Assembly (NCBI RefSeq): GCF_032452875.1
Contig: NC_083869.1
Location: 79,044,501 to 79,108,500, forward strand
Direction of reading: 5' to 3'
DNA: 64,000 bases
Origin: Bos javanicus
Lineage: Eukaryota > Chordata > Mammalia > Artiodactyla > Bovidae
Shown here piece after piece: positions 23,173 to 34,472 of the stretch. The notes beneath the pieces were generated by a model that did no database searches, was not told the DNA's origin, and saw nothing but the letters and a program-made list of their open reading frames with translations. Every line of letters starts with the position of its first letter. Position 1 is the stretch's first letter. Both the position numbers and the translations under genes were made by a program.

Positions 23173-24783
23173 ATAGGACACTCCATCCAAGTTTACATGG
23201 AATATACTTCAGGATAAATTACAAGATAGACAAAAGAAAAAACAAAAAACCTTAAAAAATGTAAGAGGATAGAAAACATATCAAACATTTTTTCTGACCA
23301 TAACAGTATGAAACTAGAAATAGATTATAGGAAGAAAAACAAGAAGAACACAAACACTTGGGGACCAAACAACATTTTAGTAAAAAACAAACAAGCAAAC
23401 AAGAAAACAATGGGGGTCAATAAGGCAATCAAAAATAAAATCAGAAAATTCTTTGAGATAAATAAAAATGAAAACATAACAATCTAAAATCTGTGGGATG
23501 CAGCAAAAGCAGGTCTAAGTGGAAAGTTGCTACTGATACAGGCCTACCTAAAGAAGCAAGAAAAATATTAAATAAATAACCTAACCTGTTATTTAAAGGA
23601 ATTAGAGAAAGAAGAACAAAGGGCAAGGTAAATGGAAGGAATGAAATAATAAAGATCAGAATGGAAACAAATTAGAGACAATAGAAACAACAGAAAAGAT
23701 CAATAAAATCAAAACCTGTTTTTTGTTTTTTTGGTTTTTTTTAAAAATAAAATTGACAAGACTTTAGCCAGGTTCATTAAGAAAAAAGAGAGGACCCAAA
23801 TAGGAAAGAATAAGACATAAAATGTGAAAAATTGCAACCAAAGTCATAAAAATACAGTTATAAAGGAATATTACAAACAGTTATTTGCCAACAAATTGAA
23901 CAACCTAGAAGAAATGGCTAAATTCCTGAAATATACAATCTTCTAATACTGAATCAAGACAAAATGGGCTATTTGAACAGACCAATTACTAGTATTGAAA
24001 TTGAATCAGTAATAAAAAAATAAAAAACTTACAGCAAATAAAAGTCAAGGCCTAGTCAGCTCCAAAGGGGAATTCTAGCAAATATATCAGCAAACCATTA
24101 TTTATTCTTCCCAAACTATTTCAAAAAACTGAAGAGGATAGAATACTCCTATATTCATTCTACAAGGCCACCACTACTTTGACACCAAAACCAAAGACAC
24201 TACAAAAATACCATAAAAGAAAATTGCAGGCCAATATCTCTGGCAAATGTAGATTCAAAATTCCTCAACGAATATTAGCAAACCAAATTCATCAGTATGC
24301 AAAAGGATCATACACTGTGATCAAGTGGGATTTATTCTAGAGATGTAAGCATGGTTCAGTATTCATAAATCAATCAATGTGACACACCACATTAACAAAA
24401 CAAATAATAAAAATCAAATGATAATCTCAATAGATGCAGAAAAACCATTTGAAAAAGCTTATCTTCAATTCATAATTAAAAAAAAAAAACTTTCAACAAC
24501 ATTGATATAGGGGGAGTATATCTCAACATAAAAAAAGGCCATTAATGACAAACCTACAGCTAACATCATATTCAATGGTGAAAAGTTTTCAACTTTTCCT
24601 TTAAAGTTAGAAACAAGACAAAAATCCGCAATCTTGCTGTTTCTATTTAATATAATAGCAGTAGTTCAAGATACAATAATCAGGTAAGATAAAGAAATGA
24701 AAGTCATTCAAATTGAAAGGGAAGAAGTAAAATTGTTACTATTTGCTGATGTTGTGATAATATATATAAGACCCTAACATCTC

Positions 24784-27700
24784 TGATCACATGGACCATA
24801 GCCTTGTCTAACTCAATGGAACTATGAGATGAGCCATGGCATGTAGGGCCACCCAAGATGGATGGGTGGGTCATGGTAGAGAGTTCTGACAAAACGTGGT
24901 CCACTGGAGAAGGAATGGCAAACCACTTCAGTGTTCTTGCCTTGAGAACCACATGACATATGAAAAGGCAAAAAAAATAGGACACTGAAAAATGAACTCC
25001 CCAGGTCGATAGGTGCCCAATATGCTACTGGAGATCAGTGGAGAAATAACTCCAGAAAAAAATGAAGAGACGGAGCCAAAGCAAAAACAATACCCAGCTG
25101 CGGATGTGACTGGTGACGGAAGTAAAGTCCAATGCTGTAAAGAGCAATATTGCATAAGAACCTGGAATGTTAGGTCCATGAATCAAGGCAAATTGGAAGT
25201 GGTCCAACAGGAGATGGCAAGAGTAACATCAACATTTTAGGAATCAGCGAATTAAGATGGACTGGAATGGGTGAATTTAACTCAGATGACCATTGTACCT
25301 ACTACTGTGGGCAAGAATCCCTTAGAAGACATGCAGTAGCCCTAATAGGCAACCAAAAAGTCTGAAATGCAGTGCTTGGATGCAATCTCAAAAATGACAG
25401 AATGATCTCTGTTGGTTTCCAATGCAAACCATTCAATATCACAGTAATGCTGAAAAAGCTGAAACTGAACGGTTCTATGAAGACCTACAAGACATTCTAG
25501 AACTAACACCCAAAAAAGATGTCTTTTCTTTATAGGGGACTGGAATGCAAAAGTAGGAAGTCAAGAAAAAAACACCTGGGGTAACAGGCAAATTTGGGCT
25601 TGGAATACAGAATGAAGCAGGGCAAAGACTAATAGAGTTTTGCCAAGAGAACACACTGGTCATAGCAAACACCCTCTTCCAACAACACAAGAGAAGACTC
25701 TACACATGGATATCACCAGATGGTCAATACCAAAATCAGATTGATAATATTCTTTGCAGCCAAAGATGGAGAAGCTCTATACAGTCAGCAAAACCAAGAG
25801 CGGGAGATGACTGTGGCTCAGATCATGAACTCCTTAGTGCCAAATTCAGACTTAAATTGAAGAAAATGGGGAAAACCACTAGATCACTCAGGTATGACCG
25901 AAATCAAATCCCTTATGATTATACAGTGGAAATGAAATAGATGCAAGGGATTAGACATGATAGACAGAGTGCCTGAAGAACTATGGATGGAAGTTCATGA
26001 CACTGTACAGGAGGCAGGGATCAAGACCATCCCCAAGAAAAAGAAATGCAAAAAGGCAAAATGGTTGTCTGAGGAGGGCTTACAAAAAGCTGTGAAAAGA
26101 AGAGAAGTGAAAAGCAAAGAAGAAAAGGAAAGATACACCTATTTGAATGCAGAGTTCCAAAGAATAGTAAGGAGAGATAAGAAAGCCTCAGTGATCAATG
26201 TAAAGAAATAGAGGAAAACAATAGAATGGGGAAGACTAGAGATGTCTTCAAGAAAATTACAGATACCAAGGGAACATTTCATGCAAAGATGTGCTCAATA
26301 AACGGCAGAAATGGTATGGAGATAACAGAAGCAGAAGATATTAAGAAGAAGTGGCAAGAATACACAGAAGAACTGTACAAAAAAGATCTTCATGACCCAG
26401 ATAATCACAATGGTGTGATCACTCACCTAGAGCCAGACATCCTGGTATGCGAAGTTAAGTGGGCCTTAGGAAGCATCACTACGAACAAAGCTAGCGGAGG
26501 TGATGGAATTCCAGTTCAGCTATTTCAAATCCTGAAAGATGATGCTGTGAAAGTGCTGCACTCAATATGCCAGCAAATTTGGAAAACTCAGCAGTGGCCA
26601 CAGGACTTGAAAAGGTCAGTTTACTCCAATCGCAAAGAAAGGCAATGCCAAAGAATGCTCAAACTATTATACAATAGCACTCATCTCCATGCTAGCAAAA
26701 TAATGCTCAAAATTCTGCAAGCCAGGCTTTAACAGTACACAAACTTTCAACTTCCAGATGTTCAAGCTGGATTTAGAAAAGGCAGAGGAGCCAGAGATCA
26801 AATTACCAACATCCACTGGATCATCAAAAAAGCAAGAGAGTTCCAGAAAAACATCTACTTCTGTTTTATTGCCTATGCCAAAGCCTTTGACTGTGTGAAT
26901 CACAACAAACTGTGGAAAATTCTTAAAGAGATGGGAATACCAGACCACCTGACCTGCTTCCTGAGAAATCTGTATGCAGGTCAGGAAGCAACTGGAAGTT
27001 AAAACTGGACACGAAACATCATACTGGTTCCAAACTGGGAAAGGAGTATATCAAGGCTGTATATTGTCACCCCGCTTATTTAACGTATATGCAGAGCACA
27101 TAATGAGAAAAGCTGGACTGGATGAAGCACAAGCTGGAATCAAGATTACCGGGAGAAATATCAATAACCTCAGATATGCAGATGACACCACCCTTATGGC
27201 AGAAAGTGAAGAGGAACTAAAGAGCCTCTTGATGAAAGTGAAAGAGGAGAGTGAAAAAGTTTGCTTAAAGCTCAACATTCAGAAAATGAAGATCATGGCA
27301 TCTGGTCCCATCACTTCATGGCAAATAGATGGAGAAACAGTGGAAACAGTGATAAACTTTTTTTTTTTTTTTGCTCCAAATCACTGCAAATATTGACTGC
27401 AGGCCATGAAATTACAGTTACTCCTTGGAAGGACATATATGAGCAAACTAGACAGCATATTAAAAAACAGAGACATTACTTTGCCAACAAAAGTCTGTCT
27501 AGTCCAGGCTATGGTTTTTCCAGTAGTCATGTATGGATGTGAGATTTGGACTATAAAGAAAGCTGAGCACCGAAGCATTGATGCCTTGAACTGTGGTGTT
27601 GGAGAAGACTCTTGAGAGTCCCTTGGACTGCAAGGAGATCCAACCAGTCCATCCTAAAGGAAATCAGCCCTGAATATTTATTGGAAGGACAGATGTTGAA

Positions 27701-27950
27701 GCTGAAACTCCAATATTTTGGCCACCTGATGTGAAGAACTGACTCATTTGAAAAGATCCTGATGCTGGGAAAGATTGAAGGTGGGAGGAGAAGGGGATGA
27801 CAGAGGATGAAATGGTTGGATGGCATCACCGACTCAATGAACATGAGTATGAATAAACTCTGAGGGTTAGTGATGGACAGGGAGGCCTGCTGTGCTGCAG
27901 TCCATGGAGTCACCAAGAGTTGGACACAATTGAGTGACTGAACTGAACTG
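24784..27950 (+). mobile_element. full-length BovB LINE with 8-bp target duplication
   Basis: A 3167-bp BovB copy that splits the L1 ORF2. The 8-bp direct repeat AACATCTC is at 24776-24783 and 27951-27958, exactly at both junctions. The 5' end starts TGATCACATGGACCATAGCC and has an untranslated leader of more than 200 bp with GGATGGGTGGGTCATGG. The 3' end is GACTGAACTGAACTG. This is the most complete BovB here and gives a reference for the others. Confidence 0.95.
25013..27925 (+). pseudogene. BovB endonuclease-reverse transcriptase relic
   Basis: The single RTE-type polyprotein combined an N-terminal APE-like endonuclease with a central RT; in the family it nicks the target and copies BovB RNA there. 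Visible parts are the start of the endonuclease (TWNVRSMNQGKLEVV from about 25158), the endonuclease C-terminal region to about 25900, a linker, RT blocks (26226-26732) and the palm with intact Y-A-D-D at 27175-27186. Frameshifts break it in at least five places. A T14 run at about 27360-27373 has expanded within the coding region after the palm. It cannot yield a full protein. Confidence 0.9.
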
Positions 27951-29457
27951 AACATCTCCCCCCAAAAGCTATTAGAACTACTAAATGAAATTAAATTGAA
28001 GGATACCAGATTAAATACAAAAAAACTGTTGTCTTTCTATATACCAGTAATGAACATCAGGAAGAGAAGGGGAGAAAACAACTCCATTTACAACTGCATT
28101 GGAAAGATTAAAATACCTAGGAATAAGCTTTACCAAGAAGATGAATGACCTATACTCTGAAAACTATAAGACATCAAGGAAGGAAACTGAAGATGATACA
28201 AAGAAATAGAAAGATATCCCATGATCTTGGATCAGAATAATTAATATTGTTAAAACTGACTTACTATCCAAAGCAATCTACAGATTTAATGTTCTCAAAA
28301 TATCCATGACAGTTTTTACAATAACTAGAAAAAAAACAATAATCCTAAAATTTGTTTCAAACCACAAAAGAGCTAGTATAACCAAATCAATTTTGAGAAA
28401 GAGGAACAGAGGTGGAGAAATCACCTTCCCTGACTTCAGACTGTACTAAAAGCTAGATTAATCACAGCAGTATAGTAACTGGAACAAAAACAGACACATA
28501 GTTCAATGAGAAAGAGTAGAGATCCCAGAAATAAACCCACAGCACATATGGTCAATTAGCCTATGACAAAGGAGGCACAATACGCAATGAGGAAAAGACA
28601 ATTTCTGCATTAAGTGGTGCTGGGGAAACTGGGCAAGTATGTATAACAGAACGAAATTCGAACGTTATCTCATACCACATACAAAAATAATCTCCAAACG
28701 AATTAAAGACCTAAATGTAAGGCCAGAATCCATAAACTTCTAGAAGAAAACATAAGCAATATCCTCTTTGACATAAATCTTAGCAATATTTTTTTGGATC
28801 TATATCCTCAGATAAAGAAAACAAAAGAAAAAAATAAACAAATAGGACTTAGGTAAAATTAAAAGCTTTTGCACAATGAAGAAAACCACTGACAAAATGA
28901 AAATACCTACTGAATGAACGGGAGAGTATATTTGCAAATGATGTCTGATAAAGGATTAGTATCCAAAATATATAAAGGGTTTACACAATTCAATATCAAA
29001 AACAAAACAACCTAATCAACACATGGGCAGAAGAATGAATAGACATTTTTCCAAAGAAGGTACACAGATAGCAAACAAGCACATGAATACAGAGCACAAG
29101 CTCAACATCACTAATCATGAGGAAATGCAGATCAAACCCAAAATGAAATGTCACCTCACACCTGTCAGGGTGACTCTTAGCAGGAAGACAACAAATGACA
29201 AACGTGGTGCGGATGTGGAGAAAAGGGAACCCTAGTACACTGCTGGTGGAAATATAAATTGGTACAGCCACTATGGAAAACAGTATGGAGGTTCCCCAAA
29301 AAACTAAAAATAGAACCACTCTATGATTCCACAATTCTGTCTCTGGGTATATAGCTGAAGAAAACAGAAACACTAATTTGAAAAGATACATATACCCCAG
29401 TGTTTATAGCAGTGTTATTTAAATAGCCAGGATATTCACGCAATCCAAGGTGCATCA

Positions 29458-29579
29458 CTGACTCAATGGACCTGAGTTTGGGTGAACTCTGGGAGTTGGT
29501 GATGGACAGGGAGGCCTGGCGTGCTACAGTCCATGGGGTGGCAAAGAGTCGGACACAACTGAGCAACTAAACTGAACTG
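29458..29579 (+). mobile_element. very short BovB 3' end with 11-bp target duplication
   Basis: Only the last 122 bp of BovB are present (ACTGACTCAATGGACCTGAG to the ACTGAACTGA tail). A perfect 11-bp duplication AAGGTGCATCA flanks it (29447-29457 and 29580-29590). It is a severely 5'-truncated but structurally normal insertion in the L1 near the 3' end of ORF2. Confidence 0.93.
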
Positions 29580-29640
29580 AAGGTGCATCAATCCATTTAT
29601 GAATGGATAAAGAAGATGTAGTATATGTATACAAGGGAAT

Positions 29641-29772
29641 GTCAACCTAAATATGGCTATTGAGTGGGGGTCTACTACATGGAAGGCCCAATGCCGGCAG
29701 GGCCCAGGAAACAGCCTGTCACGGACTTGCAGACAAGCAATGCAATTGCATGTGATATGCTCTACAGCTATT

Positions 29773-29773
<1 letters not shown>
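29641..29773. repeat. non-L1 insert resembling 30598-30738
   Basis: At 29641 the L1 stops matching L1 and is replaced by about 133 bp that align with 30598-30738 at roughly 80% by eye, including GACTTGCAGACAAGCAATG. L1 resumes after the adjoining CA repeat with AATGAAATAATGCC. About 18 bp of expected L1 sequence is missing at the junction and no target duplication is visible. Confidence 0.75.

Positions 29774-29817
<44 letters not shown>
29774..29817. repeat. (CA)22 microsatellite
   Basis: An uninterrupted CA dinucleotide run of 22 units at the right end of the insert. The related segment at 30730 has only TACACAAAA there, so the repeat probably expanded from that seed. It is likely to be length-variable. 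Confidence 0.97.
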
Positions 29818-29819
<2 letters not shown>

Positions 29820-29942
29820 TGAAATAATGCCATCTGCAGCAACACGGACGGACCTGGAGTGTACCATGCTTAGTGAAGGAAGTCTTACAGGGAAGAACAA
29901 ATACTGAATGTTTTCACTTGTATGTGGAAATAAAAACTAAAA

Positions 29943-29963
29943 CAAAAAAAAAAAAAAAAAAAA
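29943..29963. repeat. A21-type homopolymer
   Basis: A long A run flanked on both sides by AACTAAAACAAA in the L1 3' UTR; the flanking words suggest slippage duplication. Confidence 0.85.
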
Positions 29964-30469
29964 CTAAAACAAAAGAACAAATGTAACAAGACAGAAACAG
30001 AACAACCTAACGGTTACCAGTGGGGAGAGGCATAGGGGGAAAAGCACGATAGGGGAAGGGGATTAAGAGGTACAAACTACTACATATAAAGTATATAAGA
30101 TACAAGGAGATAAAGCACAGCACAGGGAACATAGCCAATTTTTATAATAACTTCAAATGAGTATAATCTTGAAACATTCAATCACTCTGTTGTATACCTG
30201 AAACTAATATTGTAGATCAGCTACACTTCCATTAAAAAAGAAAAAAACATGAGAGTTATCCTTCACCATAGTATGTGTTGGGGACTGAACCCCACTTCTG
30301 CCACGTGCTTTGCCAGAAAAGCTGCAACTGTCTGCTCTCTGATGCCCAGTGAGTCTCTGGCTCCTCCAGCCTTCATGTGCATAGTTCACACCTGCGGGTT
30401 GACTCCTCCATAGCTGGCGGGATTCAATTTTCTTTCCCCACAAGAGCTATGGAGATATTAAGAGAATAG

Positions 30470-30738
30470 CATGTTGGATACCAGCCATGTGCCAGACTGG
30501 GAAAATTGGGGTGAATACAACTCAGTCCCTGCCTCCAAAAGCAGCCAGTCAGGAAATGGAGATACAAAAGCCAATCAGTCCTCTCAAGATGGTCTTTTTC
30601 AATCTGAATACATATGACTACTGAGTGGGGGTCTAACTACGTGGCAGGCCCAGTGCTGGGGGGCCAGAACACAGGCTGTCACAGACTTGCAGACAAGCAA
30701 TGGGATTGGATGTGATACAATCTACAGCTGCTGTACAC
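30470..30738 (-). mobile_element. L2-like fragment(s), antisense
   Basis: CCATGTGCCAGACTGGG...CTCAGTCCCTGCCTCC and, further on, TACGTGGCAGGCCCAGTGCTGG resemble the antisense 3' end of LINE2. The right half (30598-30738) is the counterpart of the insert at 29641. Confidence 0.5.
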
Positions 30739-31892
30739 AAAAGCTACAGTGACAAGTTCAGGTTCCCAGGGACAGAGGCATTGGACCCCAGCCCCCTTCT
30801 GGGCCCTATTTTCCCATTCATGGAAATAGAGTGGACTCAGACTGTTAGTTCTGAGGGCCTGGTACCCGTTCTCCAAAGCTCCCCAGGCCTTTTCTGCAGA
30901 TGGCATTAATATATCCCAAAGCCTGCAGCAAGCTCTCCACCTGAAGCAGATGTTCTCAACAGTAAGCCACTAATGCCCAGTAAAAGCTTAATTGCACACT
31001 TTTTTTTTTTTTTTCCTACCACTGAATAAATAATCAAATCAAGTTAACTCAACCTCACTGGCTGGTCTCTATTTTTCCCCTGTTCAAGGCTGTCTCTCCT
31101 CTAATTAGCTGTCTTTCATAATGTCATCTTAAGAGTTCAATAAAAGTGCATAGTGGGGGCACTGGGGATGGGCAGGGAAGCGGTGGTCCTCCATGCAGTC
31201 AGCTGCCTACCACTGGCCAGCTGCTGCTGGGCTGCCAGGTTTGAGCTGAATGGCCACCAGGGGAGCCATTGCCAACGTGCACTCAGCCAGCAATGTGGAA
31301 CTGCATCTCACGTGAAGGAGCTGCCTTGGCAGGCAGGAGGCACAGAGCTGGTTGGAAGGACCCAGGGAACAGGATGGGAGGTTTACAGGGTGAAACAAGG
31401 TCACCTTGGGGAAGGGTTGCAAGAGGTATGAGTCATGAGAGGCCCCTGCAAAGGCCAAACTCACTTCATTCCAAGGGAGGAATCAGAAGGATGGGCAGGG
31501 ACTGCAGTGAGCAGAGGAGTGGGCTTGGTAAGGGCTGGCTTCAGGAGGACCCAGTCCAGCATTCTTCCACCAGCAGCCTTCCACCAACACCACCCCTGAG
31601 GGAAAGACAAGACACCTGCTCTTCACACTGCCACCTTCCCATCCCAACCTTGCACCACTTTGGGAGAGGAGCATGGCTCTGTCCCATGCTCAGTGTGAGT
31701 AGGTGGGGGGGTGGGGGGGGCGGGTGTGGAATGAGTGGGGAGAGGAGCAGAAGCACATGAACCAAGGTTCATTTCCACACCAGTGAGGGAGGATGGACGG
31801 GACACATAAAGGATTGTCCTTCATTTTGAAATATTTTCTTTCTCTCAGTGCCAAAATGCCCTTGGGGAAATATTAGCTACAGTTAGTAATAG
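30739..31892. other. unassigned, GC-moderate, no gene seen
   Basis: About 1.15 kb with a T15 run at 31000-31014 and a G-rich tract at 31702-31729. A 163-codon plus-strand frame (31269-31760) overlaps open frames in other registers, ends inside the G tract and has no recognisable domain; I do not call it a gene. Confidence 0.4.
31702..31729 (+). repeat. G-rich tract with quadruplex potential
   Basis: Runs of 7 and 8 G plus a GGG within 28 bp, separated by single T or C. Such runs can form a G-quadruplex in vitro; no function is implied. Confidence 0.6.
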
Positions 31893-31932
31893 TCAATATT
31901 TCTGAAGTTTTATTTTATATTGGAGTATGTAA

Positions 31933-32117
31933 CAATTGCCTGAAATGCAGAGACCTGAGTTTGATCCCTGGGTTTGGAAGATCCCCTGAAGAAGGGAATG
32001 GCTACCCATTCCTGTATTCTTGCCTAGAGACTTCTATGGACAGAAGAACCTGGTGGGCTACAGTCCATGGGGTTGCAGAGTCAGATGTGACTGAGTGACT
32101 AACACTTTCACTTTCAT
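31933..32117 (+). mobile_element. Bov-tA SINE, head-truncated
   Basis: Sense copy starting around TGCCTGAAATGCAGAGACCT, ending in AGTGACTAACACTTTCACTTTCATGG. It splits the antisense L1 phrase TTGGAGTATAGTTGATTTAC. Confidence 0.88.
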
Positions 32118-32177
32118 GGTTGATTTACAATGTTGTGTTAGTTTCAAGTGCACACCACGGTTATCCATTTATGCATA

Positions 32178-32453
32178 TGCTGCTGCTGCTGCTAAGTCGA
32201 TTCAGTCGTGTCCGACTCCGTGTGACCCCACAGACGACAGCCCACCAGGCTCCTCTGTCCCTGGGATTCTCCAGGCAAGACTACTGGAGGGGGTTGCCAT
32301 TTCCTTCTCCAATGCATGAAAGTGAAAAGTCAAAGTGAGGTTGCTCAGTCGTGTCTGACTCTTCGCGACTCCATAGACTGCAGCCTACCAGGCTACTCTG
32401 TCCATGGGAATTTCCAGGCAAAAGTACTGGAGTAGGTTGCCATTTCCTTCTCT
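32178..32453 (-). mobile_element. Bov-tA dimer SINE with 11-bp target duplication
   Basis: Antisense dimer beginning with a (GCT)n tract. Two bodies are joined by TGCATGAAAGTGAAAAGTCA. ATTTATGCATA is duplicated perfectly at 32167-32177 and 32454-32464. Confidence 0.94.
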
Positions 32454-32575
32454 ATTTATGCATACAAATATATCTAATTTTTTCAAATAAGGACCTGCTG
32501 TATAGCACAGGGAACTCTACTTAGTACTCTGTAATAAACTAAATCAGAAAAGAATGTGAAATAGTCAACTTTTTT

Positions 32576-34472
32576 TTAAGCCCTACTTTGGCAAAATTAA
32601 AACTTGGAAATCCTTTTGATCCACCCATTTTTCACTGGCCCTCTCAATAAATACAAAGTCTGGGACCTCAATACCAGATGGAACTCCCCTTCGTATGAGG
32701 GTTCTGGCTCTGGGTGGTGGGTATGTCAACAGCAGAGTCATTCTGGGCTCAGGTATGAATGCAAATACCTGTCACAGTGGAGAAGCAGAGTATCTGTACC
32801 CAAGGAGGATGGGGCAGTAAAGGCCTGGAGGCTTCCTACGAGTGAGAGCTGGGCCCCTGGGAAGGCTCACCCACCTTTGTAATTCTTCCCGTTTCATCCA
32901 CAGTGCTGTTTACCCTAGCACCGTGGCCTGTACACTGCAACAGAGCAAAATTCCATTCCCCTGATGAACTTATTCACCTCTCTGAAAATGCACTTTACCT
33001 CTGGTCAGCAGGTGTTGAATTTGGCTAATGATGGAGCCTTGGACTTCTGTATTTTACAGCTTGTCTCCTCCCAGATTGTGCCCTGGAGTTTCTGCTCATA
33101 AAAGGAATTCTTGTCAACCCATCCCTGTCCTGTGTTCACCTGTGACCTGTTTTATCTCCTGAGATATCCAAATCTTGCTCCTTTGGTTTCCTAGGACCCT
33201 GCAGCACCAGCTTCTCACACACACACACACATGTGCACACACACTCAGAGTCTGATCCGGGTCAGAGGATGGCTCTGCTCAGTGGTGTGGTTCCCTGGAC
33301 TAAAGGACAGCTCTGGGATCCAGCCATGAGGACCAAGCTCTACAGTCTCATTAAGAAGCCCACGGTTCTAATATTGCAAATGAAGCTCATAATAGCTTCT
33401 GTAAAGTCAAATATGGCCTAGTAGAAGCTAAATAATAAAAAATGATTTCTTGATGATTCAAAATTTCTTCTCTTTTTTACTTGTGCGAATGGAAATATAC
33501 CCATATCACCCTGCCTTCTGGCATCCTATATACAACTGCACACATCACCGTGACTGGGGATCATTTTTCCAGTGCTATGCTCTTCCTAGATGTTTTAGGG
33601 GGTGGTGAAGGGCACTCTTGACCCTCTCCAGGGATGACTGACAGGCTGTCTCATGGCTAGCCTTACCTGGGGAACCAGAGAAACCTGGAGGTGGAGTTAC
33701 ACAAGGAGATTCTTGCTTATGGTGAGTAGAACTAAACAGCAAACCCCAAAGTGTTGTGCAAAAAGAATATGAATTAAGAGCCTGGTAAACACAAGCTTGT
33801 GTGGCAACGCAGGTAGGATTTGAGATGGACTCTGATGAGGAAAAACACTAAAACTACTGAAGCAGGTAAGCAGCCAACCCAGGGATGCTCTGAGGCCAAG
33901 GGGCTGCAGCAGCTTTTTGAGATTTCCCACTCCAGGCAATGTGGATGTACTGAGTGCATTCAAAGGAGCAGAGTCATGGCCATGGCCTCGGGCACAGGGG
34001 CTTTCTTTTCTTTTTTTTCTTTTTTGCTCTTTTTCTTTTTCCAACCCTCAGCTAAACTTGCCCACTGCTGTCTGAATATCTGTGGATGGCAGACTCCTTC
34101 ACATAATGACCACCACCATCATCGTCATCATGCCTTCTCTAATTGATTGTGAATTGGGGATGAAAGAAAGAGGAACTTCTTAGGACTTGGAGTAAAATAG
34201 GAAGGACTGGGCTATGAAGGTGAACTTCAGAGGCTTTACAAGCTTAAGTGCCTGGGTTTTGGACATAGCCTTTATGAGAGCAGTTTTTACGACTTGCACA
34301 CCTGCAATTTTAACTTCAAGCCCTTCTCACTTCCTAAGTCACCACCTGCAAAAAGCATTTAAAATATAACTAACAGCAGCCATTTACTGCCCACTCACCA
34401 TATATTAGGTGTTCCTCCAGGCCCACTATACGCACAACTTCATTTAACTCCTTTCAACAGCTGAATGGTATC
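32576..34472. other. unassigned, no gene seen
   Basis: About 1.9 kb without a recognised element. It contains a short CA-rich patch (33218-33245) and a pyrimidine-rich tract near 34000. A 115-codon minus-strand frame crossing 33697-34044 begins inside the pyrimidine tract (Lys/Glu-rich N-terminus) and is not credible. Confidence 0.4.
34000..34042 (+). repeat. polypyrimidine tract
   Basis: CTTTCTTTTCTTTTTTTTCT and neighbouring T/C runs, broken by a single G. Simple sequence. Confidence 0.8.

Larger units (their letters stand above)
19690..30240 (+). mobile_element. old L1 LINE, roughly full length, split by later insertions
   Basis: Sense L1 assembled from separated segments: a GC-richer 5' UTR-like part (about 19690-20880) and an A-rich ORF1 region to about 22330. 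The ORF2 start follows, with the endonuclease phrase AATTGCTTTAAATGTCAATG near 22387, then the RT region (23200-24783 and 27959 onward) and the 3' UTR ending at CAGCTACACTTCCATTAAAA near 30238. Removing the four main inserts leaves about 6.8 kb. No long frame survives in ORF1 or ORF2. The 5' boundary is approximate. Confidence 0.8.
31893..32575 (-). mobile_element. L1 3' UTR copy, apparently 5'-inverted
   Basis: The left part is antisense L1 3' UTR (TTGATTTACAATGTTGTGTT; compare complement near 6370). The right part (about 32490-32575: GGACCTGCTGTATAGCACAG) is sense L1 3' UTR from just upstream in the element (compare 6231-6310). Head-to-tail reversal of adjacent L1 segments is the hallmark of twin priming. 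Two SINEs have later inserted. Confidence 0.7.

Noticed and set aside
31269..31760. 163-codon plus-strand frame
   Set aside because: No recognisable domain, overlaps open frames in other registers and ends within a G-rich tract.
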